DNA of 64,000 bases, taken from NCBI RefSeq assembly GCF_001632775.1, contig NZ_CP015249.1:786686-850685 (forward strand), written 5' to 3'. Below the pieces are notes generated by a model. That model searched no databases. It saw only the letters and a program-made list of their open reading frames with translations, and was not told the DNA's origin. Made by a program: the position numbers and the translations under genes. Positions 27,125 to 36,290 of the stretch are shown here, piece by piece. Numbering within the stretch: position 1 is the stretch's first letter; every line of letters begins with the position of its first letter. This stretch comes from Dokdonella koreensis DS-123 (GTDB taxonomy: Bacteria > Pseudomonadota > Gammaproteobacteria > Xanthomonadales > Rhodanobacteraceae).

Positions 27125-28449
27125 AGGCCCAGCCTCCGTGTCAGTTCGGACCGCAGGTGGCCGTCGGGATCCCATTGGCGCAGCCGGTCGCGGATCGCGT
27201 CGAAGCCGGGGATCGCGCGGCGCACGGTGGCGGCGTCGAGCGTGGAATCCTTGATCAGGTTGGGCCGGCCGCCGTGGGCGAGGGCCAGCTCGGTCAGCGC
27301 GTCGAGGAAGGCGCGTTGCGACGGCTCGGCCGGCGAGGGCAGGTGCAGGGCGAGCGAGATGCCGTTGCCGTCGAAGGCGAGGCCGTCGGGCTCGCCGGCG
27401 AACAGCTTGCTGGAGATCAGGCTGATGCGCGGACGGCCGCGGGCGACGGCGTTCTCCAGTCCCTCGGCGAACGCGGCGAAGCGCGTGTGCGGCACCAGCC
27501 ACTGGGCCTCGACGAAACCGGCGGCGCCGAAGCCGGCGAAATAGGGACGGGCGGCATTGAGCGGGAACAGCGTATCGGCCAGGGCCACCGCGGTCTGGCC
27601 GGGGCGGCACCAGCGCCGCTGGATCATGCCGTTGGCGACGGCGATGCCGAGCCGGTTCCAGGTCGGGATGCGCGAGGGCGCGATCACCGCCGGCAGGTCC
27701 GGCGTGCGGCCGGCCGGAGCGGCGGCGGCATCGGCGGTGTCCAGTCCGATGCGGATCACGCCACGGCCGAACCGGCCGGGCCGGCCGTCGTGCCAGCCGT
27801 AGAGCAGCGGCACGTTGACGGCGTCGCGCAGCACCTGCGCGGCCTCGGCGAGGCCGGCGACCGGGATGCGCCGCACCGCGAGCGCGGCCGGCGCGCGCGC
27901 GAGGCGCAGGGTGGCCGAGACGATCGTGCCGGTCAGGCCGAAGCCGGCACAGGTGTCGGCGAAGAGATCGCCGCCGTGATCGGGCGCGACCGTGACGCTG
28001 GCGCCGTCGCGCCACAGTTCGAGCGCGGCGACGTGCGCGCGGAACGTGCCGTCGCGCGCGGGGTTCTTGCCGTGCACGTCGGCGGCGATGCAGCCGCCGA
28101 TCGTCGCTGCCGGATGGCCGGGCGCGACCGGCAGGTACCAGCCGTGGCCCAGCGCGAAGCGCTCGACGTCGCCGATCCGCGCACCGGCCTCCACGCGCAG
28201 CAGGCCGTGCTGGCCGTCGAAGGCCAGCAGCCGGTCGAAGGCGGCCATCTCCTGGCTGACGGCGTCGACACCGAAGCTGGCGGCGACGTACGAGACGCCC
28301 GAGCCGCGCGCGATGCGCGGCGCGCCGGCCGGCAGCGCGTCGAGCAGGCGATAGCGGTCCGGCCGCTGCACGCGGCAGCGCATCGTGAACTGCCGGTCGA
28401 AGCTGGTGAGCGCCTGTTCGCCGACGGCGAACCCGCGGTTCTCCTTCAT
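27121..28449 (-). CDS. FAD-binding oxidase, DprE1-like
   Basis: 442 residues. The FAD_binding_4 (VAO-type) domain spans about 20-200; the signature PGHPAATIGGCIAADVHGKN closely parallels the DprE1 IGGAIACDIHGKN flavin-binding loop. The rest is the substrate domain with the C-terminal LRQWDPDGHLRSELTRRLGL. DprE1 oxidises a polyprenyl-phospho-pentose to the 2-keto form that DprE2 then reduces. The gene overlaps both neighbours by ATGA/GTGA: its ATG overlaps the antiporter stop, and its stop overlaps the reductase start. Outside actinobacteria the pathway product is not established, so only the pair assignment is firm. Confidence 0.85.
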   Translation of the reverse strand: MKENRGFAVGEQALTSFDRQFTMRCRVQRPDRYRLLDALPAGAPRIARGSGVSYVAASFGVDAVSQEMAAFDRLLAFDGQHGLLRVEAGARIGDVERFALGHGWYLPVAPGHPAATIGGCIAADVHGKNPARDGTFRAHVAALELWRDGASVTVAPDHGGDLFADTCAGFGLTGTIVSATLRLARAPAALAVRRIPVAGLAEAAQVLRDAVNVPLLYGWHDGRPGRFGRGVIRIGLDTADAAAAPAGRTPDLPAVIAPSRIPTWNRLGIAVANGMIQRRWCRPGQTAVALADTLFPLNAARPYFAGFGAAGFVEAQWLVPHTRFAAFAEGLENAVARGRPRISLISSKLFAGEPDGLAFDGNGISLALHLPSPAEPSQRAFLDALTELALAHGGRPNLIKDSTLDAATVRRAIPGFDAIRDRLRQWDPDGHLRSELTRRLGL

Positions 28450-30236
28450 GAAGTCTCCTTGCTGCTGTCGGCTTCGAAGAGCCGTTCGAGGTCCTCGCGG
28501 GCCTCGTTGGCGGTCTGCAGGACCGCCGCGTCGTCGTCGTAGACCAGGTGCTGCGCGCGCAGCAGGGCCTCGTCGTGCTCGCGGAACAGCCCGACGCGCC
28601 GCTCGGCCTGCTCGGCGGGCATGCCGAGCGAGGCGAGCACGTCGCGCGACAGCACCAGGCTGGAATGGAAGGTCTCGCGCACCACGTCGACGCCCAGGTC
28701 CATCAGCCGGAACACGTGCTGGCGGTTGCGCGCGCGGGCGAACACGCGCACGTGCGGAAACAGGCGCTTGACCATCCGGGCGGTGCGGATGTTGGCCTCG
28801 GGGTCGTCGGTGGCGACGACGAAGACCTCGGCCTTGTCGACCCGAACCGCGCGCAGCAGGTCGCTGCGGGTGGGGTCGCCGTAGAAGATCGGCGAGCCGA
28901 AGCGGCGCGAGAACTCGACCTGCTCGATCGAATGCTCGATCGCGGTGTACGGGATGTGGTTGGCGCGCAGTACGCGGGCCACGATCTGCCCGACGCGGCC
29001 GAAGCCGGCGATGACCACGCGCGGCGACGGCACCTCGATCGGGTCGAACGCCGGTTCGCGCTGCGGCTCGTGGCCGTCGATCCAGCGCGCGCGCGCCGAC
29101 ACCAGCAGCGGCGTCAGCGCCATCGACAGCGTGACGACGACGACCAGCAGGTCGCGCTGGGCGGCGCTGATCATGCCGTTGGCAGCCTCCAGCGTGAACA
29201 CGACGAAGGCGAACTCGCCGCCCTGGCACAGCACGGCGGCCAGCGCGGCGGCCTGGGTGTTGCCCAGCCGGGCCGGACCGCGCGCGAGGCCGAACAGCAA
29301 CGCCGCCTTGACCGCGATCAGGATCGCCAGCAGCGCCAGGACCGTGCCCGGCTGGCCGGTGACGACCTGGACGTCGGCCGACATGCCCACGCTGATGAAG
29401 AAGAGGCCGAGCAGCAGGCCCTTGAACGGGTCGATCTGCGCTTCGATCTCGTGGCGGTACTCCGAGTCGGCCAGCAGCACGCCGGCAAGGAAGGCGCCCA
29501 GCGACATCGACATGCCGGCTGCTTCCATGATCCAGGCCGTGCCCATGACCACCAGCAGCGCGCTGGCGGTGAAGACCTCGGGGATCTGCGTGGCTGCGGT
29601 GGCGCGGAACAGCGGCCGCAGCAGGTAGCGCCCGCCGACGACCACGGCCGCAATGACCAGCACGATGCGGCCGATGTCGAGCAGGTCGGCGGCCAGGCCG
29701 GCGTCGGCGGCGATCTTCTTGGCGGCCAGCACCGGAATCAGTGCCAGGATCGGGATCGCCGCGACGTCCTGGAACAGCAGGATCGAGAAGCCCAGGCGCC
29801 CGTGCTCGCTGTTGAGCTCCTTGCGCTCGGCCAGCACCTGCAGCGCGATCGCGGTGGAGGAGAGGGCCAGTCCCAGGCCGATGATCAGCGCCGGCTTCCA
29901 GGTGAGCCCGAACGCGACGGCGATGCCGCCGAGCGCGGCGGCGGTGAGCAGCAGTTGCAGGCTGCCCAGGCCGAACACCTGCCGCCGCATCACCCACAGG
30001 CGCTGCGGCGAGAGCTCCATGCCGATCACGAACAGCATCAGCACGATGCCCAGCTCGGAGATCTCGGCGATCATCGCGTTCTCGCCGAGCAGGCGCAGGC
30101 CGTCCGGCCCGATCAGCACGCCGGCGGCGAGATAGCCGACGACCGCGCCGAGCCGCCAGCGCCGCGCCAGCGGGACGGCGATGACCGCCACCAGCAGCAG
30201 CACGACGGCATATTGCAGAAACGGATGGGACGGCAC
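28446..30236 (-). CDS. CPA2-family monovalent cation:proton antiporter with RCK domain (Kef-like)
   Basis: 596 residues. About 12 transmembrane helices span residues 5-385, including the conserved LGFSILLFQDVAAIPILALI helix with the Gln-Asp of KefB/KefC-type proteins and FFISVGMSADVQVV. Residues about 410-525 are an RCK_N nucleotide-binding domain (RVVIAGFGRVGQIVARVL). Kef proteins exchange K+ for H+ and are gated by glutathione adducts through RCK_N. It starts the three-gene unit with the DprE1/DprE2-like genes: its stop overlaps the oxidase ATG. That linkage is odd for a K+ system and may just be a promoter fusion. Confidence 0.92.
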   Translation of the reverse strand: MPSHPFLQYAVVLLLVAVIAVPLARRWRLGAVVGYLAAGVLIGPDGLRLLGENAMIAEISELGIVLMLFVIGMELSPQRLWVMRRQVFGLGSLQLLLTAAALGGIAVAFGLTWKPALIIGLGLALSSTAIALQVLAERKELNSEHGRLGFSILLFQDVAAIPILALIPVLAAKKIAADAGLAADLLDIGRIVLVIAAVVVGGRYLLRPLFRATAATQIPEVFTASALLVVMGTAWIMEAAGMSMSLGAFLAGVLLADSEYRHEIEAQIDPFKGLLLGLFFISVGMSADVQVVTGQPGTVLALLAILIAVKAALLFGLARGPARLGNTQAAALAAVLCQGGEFAFVVFTLEAANGMISAAQRDLLVVVVTLSMALTPLLVSARARWIDGHEPQREPAFDPIEVPSPRVVIAGFGRVGQIVARVLRANHIPYTAIEHSIEQVEFSRRFGSPIFYGDPTRSDLLRAVRVDKAEVFVVATDDPEANIRTARMVKRLFPHVRVFARARNRQHVFRLMDLGVDVVRETFHSSLVLSRDVLASLGMPAEQAERRVGLFREHDEALLRAQHLVYDDDAAVLQTANEAREDLERLFEADSSKETS

Positions 30237-30449
30237 GCGGGCTCCAGCGGATGGCGCCGGCCGAAACGCGGCCGGGCTCGACGCGGCGGGGCACGATCGG
30301 GGAGGGCGCGCGCCGGGCCGCGATTATTGCACGCAGGTTTGCCGTGTTCCGGACGAAATGCTGAACGATCGTGACTTTTCTCAGGCGCTGAGACGTGCCG
30401 GTGCGAGGCTGGACGCTCCTGTCGGAGTGTCCTCTCGGAGGGTTTCGCC

Positions 30450-30902
30450 ATGTTGTTCGCCCCACTTCCTTTGCCGCCCCGGACCGCCGGGCCCGCGCCG
30501 GCCCGTTCGCCGATCCGCTCCGCCCGCGCCATGGCGCCGCGGCCCGTCCCGCCGGTTCTCCCGCCCATGGCTGATGCCGTTCGCCGCCGCGTCCTGATGG
30601 TCTGGCTGCTGGGCGGCCTGCTGGCGGTCGCGCTGCTGCCGGCCGTGCGCGGCGGTCCGCTGCTCGGTGGATCGTTGCCGTTCTGGCTGGTGCTGGCGCC
30701 GGCGATCAACCTGGCCTGGCTGACCCGGCATCGTTGGCTGGCGGTGCTCGGCACGCGGTTTCGCGCGGCGCGCATGCGCCGGCCGGCGGCGCGCCGCATC
30801 GCGCGGCGCGGGGCCGGGCAGCCGTCCGGTCAGCGTGCGGTGACGCGCAGCAGGCGGTCGCGCGCGGCGGCGTCCAGTCCGGACAGGTCGAGCAATTCGT
30901 AG
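30450..30902 (+). CDS. small membrane protein of unknown function
   Basis: 150 residues; GGAGGG seven bases upstream supports the ATG at 30450. A proline-rich lead (about 1-40) is followed by two transmembrane segments (VLMVWLLGGLLAVALLPAV, about 48-66, and LPFWLVLAPAINLAWL, about 76-91), then a strongly basic tail (RRPAARRIARRG). The WLLG...LLPAVRG...LPFWLV pattern looks like a small membrane protein found in Xanthomonadales. The last 73 bp overlap the convergent GT-C-like gene; a shorter start at 30567 (MADAVRRRVL) is also possible. Divergent from the Kef-like gene. Confidence 0.6.
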   Translation: MLFAPLPLPPRTAGPAPARSPIRSARAMAPRPVPPVLPPMADAVRRRVLMVWLLGGLLAVALLPAVRGGPLLGGSLPFWLVLAPAINLAWLTRHRWLAVLGTRFRAARMRRPAARRIARRGAGQPSGQRAVTRSRRSRAAASSPDRSSNS

Positions 30903-33070
30903 CGGCGGTCGACGATGCGCTGCACGCCGGGCGCCTGCGCCAGGTCCGCCGCCACCTGGGCGACGGCGGGCGGCACACGCGGCGGTTGGCGGTCGATGTC
31001 CGGCCGCGGCAGGATCAGGTAGTCGATGCCCTGGGTGTCCAGGAACCGCCGGAAGCCGTCCGCGCTGCGGATGTAGTCCGGGCGCGAGTAGCTGATCGTC
31101 CCGACGTCCTCGAACCGGGCCGGCAACCAGTTCATCGCGCTTTCCTCGACCGCGCCGGTGACGCGCGGCACGCCGTCCGCCTCGCGCAGATGGCCGCTGA
31201 TCCGGATCAGGCCGGCCCACTCGAGCTGGCCGGCGCGGCTGCGGCGCATGTCGCGCCAGCTGGTGTCGAGGTTCAGGTCGAACGCACGCGTGCCGGGTGT
31301 CCAGGCCCCGCTGATGAAGCTGTAGCCGGCCTGGAACAGCGCGAAGGCCGGCAGGCAGGCGAGCGCCACCGCGAAGGCGCGCGGTGCCGTCGCGAGCCGG
31401 CCGAACGCGGCGCCGCCGGCCAGGATGATCGCCGGCAGCAGGGCATAGAGGAAGTAGTTGCCGTCGCCGCCGCGCACGAGATAGCGGTTGCCGACGGCGA
31501 GGACGAGGCCGATCGCGACCAGCGCGAGCAGCGGCCAGGGGCGTTGCGGCACGGCTGCCACGCGCTGCCGGCCGAGCGCCGCCGCGGCCAGCGCCAGCAC
31601 GGCCAGCCAGAGCCAGACGTTGCCGGTCCACGACACCACGATGTGCGGCAGGCGCTGCGGCCGCAGCAGCCAGTCCAGCACCAGCGGCGGCACCTCGCGC
31701 CAGTCCTGGGCCTGGGTCCAGTTCAGCGTGCCGGCCGGCTCGCGCAGCTCGAAGCCGAGGGCCAGCCAGAGCTTGAACAGCGGGTCGGGACCGATCGTCG
31801 GCAGGCCGGTCAGCAGCCAGGTGCGCGCCAGCACGAATACGGCGGCGGCCAGCGCAAGGGCGAGGGTCGCGGCGGCCAGCCGCGCATCGACGGCCGGGCC
31901 GGTCGCGAGGCCCGGCGTCGCCGGGCGTGGTCGCAGTGCCGCCGCCAGCGTCGCCAGTACCAGCACGCCGGCGAACGGAATCGCGGCCATCTTGGCCGAG
32001 CAGGCCAGGGCCACCGCCGCGGCCATCAGCGCCAGCGCCGGCCAGCGCCGCGTGCGCAGCCAGTCGATGCCGAACAGCGCGCTGAGCATTACCAGCAGGG
32101 TGGCGAACACCTCCGGCTTGGCGTCGAAGGCGAAATTGGCCAGCGCCGGCAGTGTGGCGATGACCGCCAGCAGCGGCAGCTGGGCGCGCTCGGGCACCGC
32201 GACGGCGCGCATCAGCTGCCGGCAGGTCAGCAACAGCAGCACCAGCAGCAGGACGCTCATGCCGCCGACCACGCTGTTGGAGCCCAGGCCGCTCAACGGC
32301 AGCAGGAACGCCTCGTAGATCTTCGGGAAGTAGTACACCGGCGAGACCAGGCCGAGCGGCTCGAACAGCGAGTCGCCGGGCGCCAGCACGAATTCCGCGC
32401 GCAGGCCGTACCAGAGCGAGTCGTAGCCGATCGCGTAGCGGCCCCGGACGAACAGCGACAGCAGCCAGGCCAGCAGCACGGCGCCCCAGAAGCGGCCGGC
32501 GGCCGGCTGGGCGCGCAGGCGCTGCCACAGGAAGACCGTCAGCGGACGCTGGCCGCCGAACACGGCCGGCAGCGCCAGCAGCAGCGTCAGCCAGCGCAGC
32601 GCCTTGATCGACCCGAGGTCCAGTGCCGAGACGGTCCAGGCGGCCACGCTCCAGAGCGCGAAACCGCCGAGAAAGGCCAGCAGGTAGTCGGCCGAGCCGG
32701 TGGCGGCGGGAAGCCGCAGCAGCCGGCGCAGCGCCATTCCCAGGCCGATGACGATCTCGAACTGGATCAGGTCCAGCACCAGCGGGATGTCGGTGCCGTG
32801 CCGGCGCAGGACGAGCAGCGCCGGCAGGACGACCAACACCAGCAGCGCCCAGCGCCGGTTGAGGAGGACGCCGGCCACGATCAGCACGCCGAGCCCGCCC
32901 ACCTCGAGCGCGCCCTGCCAGGACGAGGGCTGGCTGATATGCCAGAGGAACGGGCCGCCACCCCAGGTCAGCTGCCAGCCGGTGATGCCGATGAAGGCCG
33001 CGGCGCCGGCGATCGCCAGCACGGTCAGCAGCAGGGAAGTCCGGGAGTCTGCGGCGTCGGTCGTCAACAT
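30830..33070 (-). CDS. large polytopic membrane protein, GT-C glycosyltransferase-like
   Basis: 746 residues from the ATG at 33070; an upstream ATG (33160) would add 30 Arg/Pro/Ser residues ahead of the first helix. About 14 hydrophobic helices cover residues 15-600, followed by a soluble domain of about 140 residues (IRISGHLREADGVPRV, FLDTQGIDYLILPRPDID). GYDSLWYGLRAEFVLAPGDS, with the Asp after the first helices, resembles the acidic loop of polyprenol-phospho-sugar-dependent GT-C enzymes (GT39/PMT-like). Family call is by architecture only. The 3' end overlaps the convergent small membrane protein. It might use the polyprenyl sugar made by the DprE-like pair nearby. Confidence 0.65.
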   Translation of the reverse strand: MLTTDAADSRTSLLLTVLAIAGAAAFIGITGWQLTWGGGPFLWHISQPSSWQGALEVGGLGVLIVAGVLLNRRWALLVLVVLPALLVLRRHGTDIPLVLDLIQFEIVIGLGMALRRLLRLPAATGSADYLLAFLGGFALWSVAAWTVSALDLGSIKALRWLTLLLALPAVFGGQRPLTVFLWQRLRAQPAAGRFWGAVLLAWLLSLFVRGRYAIGYDSLWYGLRAEFVLAPGDSLFEPLGLVSPVYYFPKIYEAFLLPLSGLGSNSVVGGMSVLLLVLLLLTCRQLMRAVAVPERAQLPLLAVIATLPALANFAFDAKPEVFATLLVMLSALFGIDWLRTRRWPALALMAAAVALACSAKMAAIPFAGVLVLATLAAALRPRPATPGLATGPAVDARLAAATLALALAAAVFVLARTWLLTGLPTIGPDPLFKLWLALGFELREPAGTLNWTQAQDWREVPPLVLDWLLRPQRLPHIVVSWTGNVWLWLAVLALAAAALGRQRVAAVPQRPWPLLALVAIGLVLAVGNRYLVRGGDGNYFLYALLPAIILAGGAAFGRLATAPRAFAVALACLPAFALFQAGYSFISGAWTPGTRAFDLNLDTSWRDMRRSRAGQLEWAGLIRISGHLREADGVPRVTGAVEESAMNWLPARFEDVGTISYSRPDYIRSADGFRRFLDTQGIDYLILPRPDIDRQPPRVPPAVAQVAADLAQAPGVQRIVDRRYELLDLSGLDAAARDRLLRVTAR

Positions 33071-33310
33071 CGATGCATCCGGCGCCTCATGCGCCTCGGG
33101 GAAGCCGGGAAGTCTGGAGCACGCTCCAGAGCGGGCTGTCGATTCTACGGGGCGCTGCATCGCGCCGGCGCGGCATGCCGCTCGGACAAGGCGCCGCGGG
33201 CCGCCGCGCCCGGCCGGCCCCGCGGGTTCCGCTGCCGCTTCGGCGCAGCGTCCTTGGGCACCCGCCGCGCGGGCGCCAACAGGGACGGCCTGCCGGCCGC
33301 GATCGTCGCG

Positions 33311-34795
33311 TCAGCCGCGCACACCGAGCCGCTTGCGCTCCATGCGGCGCAGGAACTCGGCCATGATCCGGCGGTACAGGTCCTCGCCGAGGTAGGCGTC
33401 CTCGACGCCGGCGTCGATCGAGGGATTGTCGTTGACCTCGATCAGCGCCAGGCGGTCGCCGGCCTTCTTGATGTCCACGCCGTACAGTCCGTCGCCGATC
33501 GGCGCGGTGGCCTTGAGCGCCAGCTTGACGATGTCGGCCGGCGCCTCGCGCACCGGCAGCGTCTGGAAGCCGCCGGACTTGGCGGTGCCCTTGGCGGCGT
33601 GGTTGTAGATCTGCCAGTGGCCGCGCGACATGAAGTACTTGCAGGCGTAGAGCGGCTCGCGGTTGAGCACGCCGATGCGCCAGTCGAACTCGGTGAACAT
33701 GAACTCCTGCGCCAGCACCAGGGCGGTGTGCTGGAACAGCGCATCGGCGGCCTCCTTGAGGCCGGCCGGCGTCTCGACCTTGACGATGCCGCGCGAGAAC
33801 GAGCCGTCCGGGATCTTGAGCACCAGCGGGAATTCCATGCGGCCGGCCAGTTCGTCCAGCCGCTTGGCCTCGTCGCGGTACAGGATCTCGGTGCGCGGAA
33901 TCGGCAGCTTGCGCGACAGCATCAGGTCGTGCAGGTAGATCTTGTTGGTGCACTTGAGGATCGAGCCGGGGTCGTCGATGACGACCATGTCTTCCTTCTC
34001 CGCCTTGTTGGCGAAGCGGTAGGTGTGGTTGTCCAGCGCGGTGGTCTCGCGGATGAACAGGCCGTCGTACTCGGCCAGGCGCTGGTAGTCGTTGCGGCCG
34101 ATCGCGTCGACCTCGATGCCCAGCTCGTTGCCGGCCTCGACGAACTGCTTGAGCGCGCGCTTGTTCGACGGCGGCATCGCCTCGGCCGGGTCGACGAGCA
34201 TCGCCAGGTCGAAGCGGAACTTGCGGCGCGCGCGCGGCTTGCGCCAGAGCTTGCGCGAGAACTTGTCGAGCGACTGCGCGAAGGCGTCTTCCTGCTCGTC
34301 GGACAGCGAATGCAGGCCGGTGGGCTTGATCGCGCTGATCTGCCAGACCCGCTCGCGCTCGAACTCGATGCGCAGGATCGGGCACGGGAACGTCTCGAAC
34401 AACTGGCGCGCCAGATCCTCCAGCGCCGGGTAGGAGGTCTCGCCGAAGTAGACCAGGATGCCGAAATCGGTGGTGTCGCGGCCGCCGGCCGGCAGGAACT
34501 TGCCGAGCTTGCCGTTCAGGTCCTCGATGTCCAGGCCGTACAGCGACCGGCGACGCAGGTCGTTGATCGTGCGCACCGACGGGATCACCTTGTGGCCGCG
34601 CGCCTCGGCCAGCAGCGAGACGTAGTAGCCGGTGCCCAGGTACTTGTAGCTGCGGCACAGGTTGATGACCTGCGTGCGCTCATCGTCGTCGCTGAGCGGC
34701 TGCTTCAGGTAGTCCTGTGCCGAGACCACGTTGTCCGACGGGTAGTACGAGCCCCAGTCCGAGGCTTTTTCGACGACGATGACGAGCCGGCTCAT
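33311..34795 (-). CDS. RLAN-domain RimK-type ATP-grasp protein
   Basis: 494 residues from the ATG at 34795 (MSRLVIVVEKASDW). Residues about 1-200 match the RLAN domain that precedes RimK-like ATP-grasps (DLNGKLGKFLPAGGRDTTDF, YFGETSYPALEDLARQLF). Residues about 255-480 are the ATP-grasp fold: lysine and glycine-rich ATP loop in FPLVLKIPDGSFSRGIVKVE, AQEFMFTEFDWRIGVL, and the Mg site LALIEVNDNPSID near the C-terminus. ATP-grasps of this type ligate amino acids to a carboxylate via acyl-phosphate; RLAN-RimK genes are predicted to build a peptide with a partner GNAT-peptidase. A GNAT gene is divergent 224 bp away. The substrate is unknown. Confidence 0.9.
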   Translation of the reverse strand: MSRLVIVVEKASDWGSYYPSDNVVSAQDYLKQPLSDDDERTQVINLCRSYKYLGTGYYVSLLAEARGHKVIPSVRTINDLRRRSLYGLDIEDLNGKLGKFLPAGGRDTTDFGILVYFGETSYPALEDLARQLFETFPCPILRIEFERERVWQISAIKPTGLHSLSDEQEDAFAQSLDKFSRKLWRKPRARRKFRFDLAMLVDPAEAMPPSNKRALKQFVEAGNELGIEVDAIGRNDYQRLAEYDGLFIRETTALDNHTYRFANKAEKEDMVVIDDPGSILKCTNKIYLHDLMLSRKLPIPRTEILYRDEAKRLDELAGRMEFPLVLKIPDGSFSRGIVKVETPAGLKEAADALFQHTALVLAQEFMFTEFDWRIGVLNREPLYACKYFMSRGHWQIYNHAAKGTAKSGGFQTLPVREAPADIVKLALKATAPIGDGLYGVDIKKAGDRLALIEVNDNPSIDAGVEDAYLGEDLYRRIMAEFLRRMERKRLGVRG

Positions 34796-35019
34796 GCGTG
34801 GGAGGGCCTTGGGGCCGTCGCTCGGGCGGCTGCGCGAAGTGGAAGGGAACGGGTCGGTTTCGGAGCGGCGGCGAAGTCTGACACAAGCCGGCGGCGCGCG
34901 GGAGCGGGGGCGCGGACGCCGTTCAGACCGCGGCCGGCGTGTCCGGTTCGCACACAAACCGGTTGCGCTTCGAGGGCGGCGCCCCTAGTCTGCGCGCCGT
35001 GTTCGCAAGCCCCCCTCCG

Positions 35020-35493
35020 ATGCCCCACGCCCAGTTGCGCGTCCGCCGCGCCATCGACGGTGATCTGCAGGCCCTGATCGACCTGGAGACCCGCAGTTTC
35101 GCCACCGACCGGATCAGCCCGCGCCAATGGCGCTGGCATCTGGAAAGCGACAGCGCGCGCGTGCTGGTCGCGCTGCACGAGCGCCGGCTGGTGGGTGCCT
35201 GCGTGATGTTCTTCCGCAAGGGCAGCGACCTGGCCCGCCTGTACTCGATGGCGGTAGCGGCGGAGCTGCGCGGGCAGCGCGTCGGCGAACAGCTGCTCGA
35301 AGCGGCCGAGGCCGCGGCACAGCGCAGCGGCTGCCGGCGCCTGCGCCTGGAAGTGCGCGACGGCAACGCCGCCGCCCAGCGGCTCTACGAACGCAACGGC
35401 TACCAGCGCATCGCGCGGCTGCCGGCGTACTACGCCGACGGCGAGGACGGCTGGCGCTACGAGAAGACGCTGTCGCGCGCCGGCGCCGGCTGA
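35020..35493 (+). CDS. GNAT-family N-acetyltransferase, RLAN-RimK partner type
   Basis: 157 residues. Motif A is visible in LYSMAVAAELRGQRVGEQLL (RxxGxG-type acetyl-CoA loop) and motif B in RRLRLEVRDGNAAAQRLYER, with NGYQRIARLPAYYADGEDGW at the end. GNATs beside RLAN-RimK genes are usually fused to a papain/C39-like peptidase; here the protein ends after the GNAT domain and no peptidase follows. ATG 35020 is preferred; a GTG at 34999 would add seven residues. Divergent from the RimK-type gene and probably functionally linked. Confidence 0.85.
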   Translation: MPHAQLRVRRAIDGDLQALIDLETRSFATDRISPRQWRWHLESDSARVLVALHERRLVGACVMFFRKGSDLARLYSMAVAAELRGQRVGEQLLEAAEAAAQRSGCRRLRLEVRDGNAAAQRLYERNGYQRIARLPAYYADGEDGWRYEKTLSRAGAG

Positions 35494-35500
35494 GCGGCAC

Positions 35501-36178
35501 TCACCAGCCGGCTTCGCGCAGGCGTTCTTCGGTGGCCGCATCGGCCGGGCGCGCGACCAGGCCGCCGGTCGGCGCCAGTGTCACCACGAAGCGCCCGCCG
35601 TCGACCATCGGCAGGTAGGCGGCGCTGCCGAAGTCGGCATCGATCCAGGGCAGCCAGCGCGGGTAACGGTGCTTGAGGCTCCACAGGTCCAGCGGATTGC
35701 GCGGTGCCAGGTCGACCACGGCCGGCGGCCGTTCCGTCGCCTGGGAGGCCAGCCGGTAGCGCCCGGTGAGGCGGTCGATCCGGTACAGCGGCGGCGCGCC
35801 GAGCATGACCGCGGCCGGCCGCCACTTGATCACGCGCGCATCGAGCTGCCACTGGTCGCCGGTCAGTTCGGCGGTGCGCGCGTTCCCGTCCGGCAGCTCG
35901 ATGCGCAGGGCATAACGCTGGTCGCCCAGCCGCTGCGTGGCGATCTGCGCGACCAGGGCCTCGTCGGTGAGCCGCCGGTAGCCGAGCAGGGCCAGTCCGG
36001 ACAGCAGCCCGGCCAGGCCGATGGCCAGGAACGAGACGCTCCAGACCGCCCGTGCGCCCGCCCGCAGGCGGCGCCGGGCGCTCCAGCGCCGGCGGGCGGC
36101 GACCGCCTGGCCGAGACCCAGCGCCAGGCAGACGGCGGCGATGACGAACAGCGTGACGATCAGCGGCATCAGCGACAT
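35501..36178 (-). CDS. membrane protein of unknown function
   Basis: 225 residues. Two transmembrane helices at about 5-27 and 47-66 are separated by a basic loop (AARRRWSARRRLRAGARA); the remainder (about 80-225) is a soluble domain with YALRIELPDGNARTAELTGD, WQLDARVIKWRPAAVMLGAP and a hydrophobic WSLKHRYPRWLPWIDADFGS stretch. Similar proteins in Xanthomonadales are often named multidrug transporter without evidence. It converges with the GNAT gene eight bp away. Function unknown. Confidence 0.7.
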   Translation of the reverse strand: MSLMPLIVTLFVIAAVCLALGLGQAVAARRRWSARRRLRAGARAVWSVSFLAIGLAGLLSGLALLGYRRLTDEALVAQIATQRLGDQRYALRIELPDGNARTAELTGDQWQLDARVIKWRPAAVMLGAPPLYRIDRLTGRYRLASQATERPPAVVDLAPRNPLDLWSLKHRYPRWLPWIDADFGSAAYLPMVDGGRFVVTLAPTGGLVARPADAATEERLREAGW

Positions 36179-36254
36179 CGGCGCAGCATAGCCGGTCGCG
36201 CGGCCGACGTGCCGCGCCGCCCGATCCCGACGGTGCGGTCGTGGCGCGCGCCGC

Positions 36255-36260
36255 TATACT
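36255..36260 (+). promoter_or_regulatory. candidate -10 element of the lptM-dapF promoter
   Basis: TATACT lies 31 bp before the lptM ATG in an otherwise GC-rich gap between divergent genes. No clear -35 match is present. Confidence 0.35.
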
Positions 36261-36290
36261 GGCGCCGTCTTCACGCCGCGGGTCCGTTTC

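Noticed and set aside
33071-33160. Upstream start for the GT-C-like protein at 33160
   Set aside because: The extra 30 residues are Arg/Ser/Pro-rich and not membrane-protein-like; ATG 33070 is next to the first helix.
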